Assembly (NCBI GenBank): GCA_964516095.1
Contig: CAZEYS010000026.1
Span: 1 to 17,536 of the forward strand
Direction of reading: 5' to 3'
Source: Hydrogenothermus sp964516095
GTDB lineage: Bacteria > Aquificota > Aquificia > Aquificales > Hydrogenothermaceae
Length of the DNA stretch: 17,536 nucleotides
Below, piece by piece: positions 14,949 to 17,536 of this stretch. A program made the position numbers and the translations under genes. The notes under the pieces were generated by a model that searched no databases, was not told where the DNA came from, and saw only the letters and a program-made list of their open reading frames with translations. Position 1 is the first letter of the stretch; each line of letters starts with the position of its first letter.

Positions 14949-14986
14949 GCCAGAATGCACCTGTTTTTAAACAAGTGGTGAATGGC
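14941..14986 (-). terminator. Candidate intrinsic terminator of the minus-strand operon
   Basis: The hairpin at 14949-14986 has an outer GCCA/TGGC stem (14949-14952 with 14983-14986), a symmetric 5 x 5 internal loop, and an inner 9-bp stem with one mismatch (14958-14966 with 14969-14977) around a 2-nt loop. Read on the minus strand, the stem is followed by AA and then six T (14946-14941). It could end transcripts of the nurA-comEA-like unit, or of a short RNA from a promoter near 15054. The internal loop makes it imperfect. Confidence 0.4.
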
Positions 14987-14987
14987 A

Positions 14988-15009
14988 GAGAGTTTCGTTA
15001 GAAATTCTC
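14988..15009 (+). other. Stem-loop of 9 bp with tetraloop
   Basis: GAGAGTTTC (14988-14996) pairs with GAAATTCTC (15001-15009) around a GTTA loop. All nine pairs form in plus-strand RNA (one is G-U); on the minus strand that pair becomes an A-C mismatch. It lies 1 nt from the larger hairpin. No T run follows on the plus strand, so its role is unknown. Confidence 0.45.
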
Positions 15010-15026
15010 AAAACACTTTTAATCTT

Positions 15027-15054
15027 ATTATAGAGGTTTTCATACTGACTGCAA
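15027..15054 (-). promoter_or_regulatory. Candidate minus-strand promoter inside the gene-free stretch
   Basis: On the minus strand TTGCAG (15054-15049) and a perfect TATAAT (15032-15027) are spaced by 16 nt. Transcription would begin near 15020 and run into the two hairpins, giving an RNA of about 80 nt ending near 14941. No open reading frame of note lies downstream, so a small RNA or a chance match are the alternatives. Confidence 0.3.
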
Positions 15055-15172
15055 TCGCTTTAAAAAGACAAAAACAGGATAAAACTACAAGGCTTAAAAA
15101 ACCTGTAAGAGTATTAGGACTACGCCAAATGCCCAAAAGTTGTGATATATCAAAAGCAGAATTAATTAAATA
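15055..15172. other. Gene-free stretch, no recognisable content
   Basis: This is the middle of the 360-nt stretch without an intact gene. The minus-strand frame from the creatininase relic stays open through it by chance, but its residues resemble no part of a creatininase. The plus-strand frame 14982-15173 has no ribosome site and no recognisable features. It may be remnant DNA left after deletion of the creatininase gene body. Confidence 0.4.
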
Positions 15173-15290
15173 ATCATTCTTCTCTATAGCCTCAGTTGTT
15201 ATAAAATCTGTTCCAATAAGACCGTACGGGCTGTGCTGTTCAGTGGAGCCAGTCGGCATTAAAACTATATAACATATTTTCTAAAAGCAT
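15173..15290 (-). pseudogene. Creatininase-family amidohydrolase, decayed 5' remnant
   Basis: On the minus strand ATG 15290-15288 lies 1 nt after the ComEA-like stop, behind AGGTGGAG, exactly where a third operon gene would start. It reads MLLENM, a typical creatininase-family opening, but meets a stop 16 codons in. In another frame, from about 15268, follow IVLMPTGSTEQHSPYG and LIGTDFITTEAIEKND, which match the family's first metal-binding block (usually PxGSxEQHGPHLPLGTD). Between MLLENM and IVLM only 4 nt remain where intact members have roughly 10-15 codons, so an internal deletion changed the frame. After ND all similarity ends; about 180-200 residues with the remaining metal ligands are missing. 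Intact members are metal-dependent amidohydrolases with varied or unknown substrates. This copy cannot be functional. Confidence 0.75.
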
Positions 15291-15291
15291 T

Positions 15292-15588
15292 TCACTCCAC
15301 CTTTAAGTAGTTTTTAAATTTTTTAAAATTTCTTATACTTTTTAGCTCCTCTAAATTCCTAAATCTTCCAACCTTTTTTCTTAAATTCAGTATATGTTCT
15401 GCAGTTTTTGGGCCGATATAGGGAACATCTATAAGCTGTTTAAAGCTTGCAGTATTAACATTTAGCAGAAGGCTGTGTTTAGTAAAATTTTTAGAAGGAC
15501 CAAACCAGATACTTTTAATTAGAATAAGAAAAAGCACAAAAATTACAAATCCGATTATTTGTTTCTCTACTGCTATCCAGTTAAACAT
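15292..15588 (-). CDS. ComEA-like membrane-anchored helix-hairpin-helix protein
   Basis: A 98-residue protein with one N-terminal span (about 8-26) and a C-terminal helix-hairpin-helix domain (about 42-97): LNVNTASFKQLIDVPYIGPKTAEHIL, then GRFRNLEELKSI, written here as the family order VNTA (44-47), PYIGPKTA (56-63) and the second helix pair. The second hairpin reads IRNFKKFKNYL, so its usual GIG turn is lost. ComEA-type proteins bind double-stranded DNA non-specifically outside the inner membrane during natural transformation, which fits the topology; proof of competence would need comEC and pilus genes, not seen here. ATG 15588 lies 1 nt after the nurA-like stop and is preferred over TTG 15597, which would overlap it. 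The creatininase relic begins 1 nt after its TGA. Confidence 0.82.
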   Translation of the reverse strand: MFNWIAVEKQIIGFVIFVLFLILIKSIWFGPSKNFTKHSLLLNVNTASFKQLIDVPYIGPKTAEHILNLRKKVGRFRNLEELKSIRNFKKFKNYLKVE

Positions 15589-15589
15589 T

Positions 15590-16756
15590 TTATACAAGTT
15601 CTTCTCTGCCAGTTAACTCTTTGTCAAGGCCAAGTAGTCTTATAATCATTTGCATATCTTTATGTGTTATTCTTACGTCTTTATCCACTTTTTTCAAAAA
15701 GAATGGATACCCTCCTACTGATAAGTAAGCCAAGTAATCAAGAATAAGTTCTGGGTTAACACTCTCTTTTTCTGGATTTTCATATACTTCTATCACTGAA
15801 ATAGTTCTTCCACTATCGTATTTCCCATAAAAATACTTTATGGTTATATCTTTAAGGGCATGTGCAATTTGTGGTTTTCTTTTTTCAAAAACCTCAGAGA
15901 ATTCCCATTCCTGGGTTTTTTCTTTTGCTTTACTTTCAATTGAGATGGTCAGTGGCTGCGTATAACCAAGAGTGTATACAAATCTGTGCAGTAGTCTTAT
16001 ATCTGGAACAGCAGATTTAAAAAGCTGTGTATCTTGAGATGTTTTTGCAATACCTATAATAAAAGGTTTATTTTCAAGAGAATAAAAAAGGTCATATAGA
16101 ACCAGCAAATACTCAAAATAGGCAAGTTTAGACAGAAAAGCTTCCAGAATGTCTCTACGCGGAGTTTCTTGCAATTTATCTTTAATAAGCCTCATAGCTT
16201 TTAGTTTAATCTCATATGAAAAGGACGCTATATCTTCTTTATAGAGAATATCTATAATATCATCTATTAAAAAGCCAGATATTTCGGCAAGTTTTCCTCC
16301 AAATTCTTTATTTGAAAACCAGTCTGTTTTTGGTGGTGAAATTATAAACTTTGATGATAAAGTACCATCAATAAGTAACAACTGAGGTTTTTCTCTTTTA
16401 GCCAGTTTAACAATAGATTTTATCTCTGATAGAAACATTAAAAGCCTGAAATAACTGTCAGCTTTATCTGTATTTTTAATGACAGATATATTTATATCAC
16501 CTATAAATTCCTCTACATTCTTTCCATCATTCTGTCCGAAAGAGTATCCTGAGACAGCATAAAGATAAAATCCTAAGAACTGCTTTTTATTTACACTACC
16601 ATCTTCTGCAACAGCAAAAATTTTTTTTGCTTGAGGAGTGTACTCTTTCCACTTTTGTAGGACTTTTTCTTTGGGAATATCTTCAGCTATTTCTGGAATG
16701 AGGTATTTTATTTCTCTTTTTAATTTTAAAATTTTTGTTTGAAGCTCATATCTCAT
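15590..16756 (-). CDS. nurA: NurA-domain nuclease
   Basis: A 388-residue protein matching the NurA nuclease family: AVAEDGSVNKK near the start of the domain (D52), LLLIDGTLSS (D130), IIGIAKTSQDTQLF in the second half and GYPFFLKKVDKDVRIT near the C terminus. D52 and D130 are the expected metal-binding aspartates of this RNase H-like fold. Residues 1-45 form an extra helical, charged region. In archaea NurA works with the HerA ATPase in 5'-end resection at DNA breaks; bacterial homologues are less studied. No herA lies in the window. The ATG at 16756 has no visible Shine-Dalgarno; a TATAAA lies 12 nt upstream, so the message may be nearly leaderless. The gene is followed within 1 nt by the ComEA-like gene and stands behind the glnA terminator. 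Confidence 0.8.
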   Translation of the reverse strand: MRYELQTKILKLKREIKYLIPEIAEDIPKEKVLQKWKEYTPQAKKIFAVAEDGSVNKKQFLGFYLYAVSGYSFGQNDGKNVEEFIGDINISVIKNTDKADSYFRLLMFLSEIKSIVKLAKREKPQLLLIDGTLSSKFIISPPKTDWFSNKEFGGKLAEISGFLIDDIIDILYKEDIASFSYEIKLKAMRLIKDKLQETPRRDILEAFLSKLAYFEYLLVLYDLFYSLENKPFIIGIAKTSQDTQLFKSAVPDIRLLHRFVYTLGYTQPLTISIESKAKEKTQEWEFSEVFEKRKPQIAHALKDITIKYFYGKYDSGRTISVIEVYENPEKESVNPELILDYLAYLSVGGYPFFLKKVDKDVRITHKDMQMIIRLLGLDKELTGREELV

Positions 16757-16768
16757 AGTGATGAGTAT

Positions 16769-16774
16769 TTTATA
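16769..16774 (-). promoter_or_regulatory. Candidate -10 element of nurA
   Basis: On the minus strand TATAAA (16774-16769, continuing as TATAAAAT) lies 12 nt before the nurA ATG. A start site about 7 nt downstream would leave a 5' leader of only some 5 nt. The -35 region would fall in the T tract after the glnA terminator and shows no good match. Confidence 0.3.
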
Positions 16775-16788
16775 ACAAAAAAATATAT

Positions 16789-16817
16789 AAAAAAAGCCTC
16801 CCGTTTAGCTGGGAGGC
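16789..16817 (-). terminator. Intrinsic terminator of glnA
   Basis: A GC-rich 7-bp stem, GCCTCCC (16796-16802) with GGGAGGC (16811-16817), closes an 8-nt loop. Read on the minus strand it is followed directly by seven T (16795-16789). It lies 28 nt after the glnA stop and separates glnA from nurA. This is the clearest terminator in the window. Confidence 0.92.
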
Positions 16818-16845
16818 CTTTAAGTAGTATAGTAGAAATTTTTAA

Positions 16846-17536
16846 TTAAATGTCATAGTAAAGTTCAAATTCTTTTGGATGAGGAACAAGTCTTATAGCA
16901 TCTACTTCTTCTTGTTTTGTTTCTATCCACATATTGATAAAGTCTTCATCCATTACTCCGCCTTTAAGTAGGAAATCCATATCTTCTTTTAATGCATCTA
17001 TTGCTTCCTGTAAAGAAGCTGGCATAGATGGTACCCCTGCTAATTCTTCTGGAGTCATGGCATAAATATCTTTGTCAAGAGGTTCTCCTGGGTGGATTTT
17101 GTTTTCAATTCCATCTATTGCAGCCATTAAAAGTGCTGTAAATGCTAAATATGGGTTAGATGATGCATCTGGGAATCTGCACTCAATTCTTTTTGCTTTA
17201 GGAGATTGTGAACCCATTGGTATTCTTATAGCTGCAGATCTGTTTCTTGCTGAGTAGGCAAGTCTTACTGGAGCTTCAAATCCAGGAACAAGTCTGTGGT
17301 AAGAGTTTGTAGTTGGGTTTGTAAACGCTGCAATTGCTTTTCCGTGTTTTATAATTCCACCTATTGCATAAAGTGCAGTTTCAGAAAGACCAGCATATTG
17401 GTCGCCAGCAAATTGGTTTTCACCATTTTTCCATATTGAAAAGTGAGTGTGCATACCAGATCCGTTATCACCAGCTATTGGTTTTGGTAAGAATGTTACA
17501 AATTTTCCATGTCTATATCCAACGTTTCTTAAAACG
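16846..17536 (-). CDS. glnA: Glutamine synthetase type I, C-terminal part
   Basis: The gene enters from the right edge; about 230 C-terminal residues are present and the 5' part is outside. GlnA makes glutamine from glutamate, ammonium and ATP as a cytoplasmic dodecamer. Seen in order: LPKPIAGDNGSGMHTH (ATP and metal site), NPTTNSYHRLVPGFEAPV (with the flap glutamate), SARNRSAAIRIP (substrate-binding arginines), ECRFPDASSNPYLAF, and the C-terminal EFELYYDI. The end EFELYY and DIYAMTPEE, aligned with NLYDLPPEE of E. coli, place it in the GSI-beta type; the tyrosine that E. coli adenylylates is conserved, so control by adenylylation is possible. The TAA at 16848-16846 is followed by a strong terminator. 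It is probably the last gene of its own transcript. Confidence 0.96.
   Translation of the reverse strand, partial: VLRNVGYRHGKFVTFLPKPIAGDNGSGMHTHFSIWKNGENQFAGDQYAGLSETALYAIGGIIKHGKAIAAFTNPTTNSYHRLVPGFEAPVRLAYSARNRSAAIRIPMGSQSPKAKRIECRFPDASSNPYLAFTALLMAAIDGIENKIHPGEPLDKDIYAMTPEELAGVPSMPASLQEAIDALKEDMDFLLKGGVMDEDFINMWIETKQEEVDAIRLVPHPKEFELYYDI

Noticed and set aside
14931..15172. tRNA, 6S RNA, tmRNA or CRISPR array in the gene-free stretch
   Set aside because: No cloverleaf, no CCA-ending acceptor, no regularly spaced repeats and no long bulged duplex of 6S type could be found.
14982..15173. Plus-strand reading frame of 63 codons after mltG
   Set aside because: It runs through the hairpin at 14988-15009 and abuts the creatininase relic on the other strand, has no ribosome site and no protein-like motif.
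15008..15259. Minus-strand 83-codon frame as an intact gene
   Set aside because: Only its first 29 codons resemble the creatininase family; the real start of that gene is at 15290 in another frame, so this is part of a pseudogene.

Overview
The window is AT-rich, densely packed bacterial DNA with lysine/isoleucine/glutamate-rich proteins, AGA/AGG as the usual arginine codons and many start/stop overlaps of 1-11 nt. Genes of unrelated function share long operons. Together with a bacterial histone-deacetylase-like protein, meso-diaminopimelate-type MurE, an O-antigen ligase-like protein (so an outer membrane) and an E. coli-type glutamine synthetase, this suggests a thermophilic Gram-negative bacterium, most likely of the Aquificota (Hydrogenothermaceae, Sulfurihydrogenibium/Persephonella-like). 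The taxonomic call is an inference from style and gene content.

Layout. (1) 1-4371, plus strand: the 3' end of hemC, then a cell-surface glycan cluster (O-antigen ligase/polymerase-like membrane protein, GT9 glycosyltransferase, NodB-type deacetylase, GT4 glycosyltransferase) with almost no spacing. (2) 4446-11739, plus strand: after a 74-nt gap with a candidate promoter comes a long mixed operon: NYN-domain protein, histone-deacetylase-family hydrolase, MurE, lytic transglycosylase, riboflavin synthase, a potassium channel with an RCK domain and an altered selectivity filter, a small membrane protein, and a periplasmic monohaem cytochrome c. (3) 11741-11938, minus strand: a 65-residue single-span membrane protein, convergent with the cytochrome gene. 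(4) 12044-14930, plus strand: LeuC-type dehydratase large subunit, DUF2892-type membrane protein, RuvX/YqgF, MltG. (5) 14931-15291: about 360 nt without an intact gene, holding an AT palindrome, two hairpins, a possible minus-strand promoter and the wrecked 5' end of a creatininase-family gene. (6) 15292-17536, minus strand: a ComEA-like helix-hairpin-helix protein, a NurA-domain nuclease, a clear intrinsic terminator, and the 3' part of glnA.

How the genes fit together. Region 1 builds and modifies lipopolysaccharide-like glycans. MurE, the Slt-type transglycosylase and MltG make and cut peptidoglycan. RibE, HemC and LeuC are single steps of cofactor or leucine synthesis, and GlnA assimilates ammonium. 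NurA and the ComEA-like protein both concern DNA ends or DNA uptake and are translationally adjacent. No CRISPR array, tRNA, rRNA or insertion sequence was found. Most of the window is ordinary core genome. The points worth a second look are the creatininase relic, the duplicated filter motif in the channel, the hairpin-rich gap at 14931-15170, the unclear start of ruvX and the unexplained small membrane proteins.
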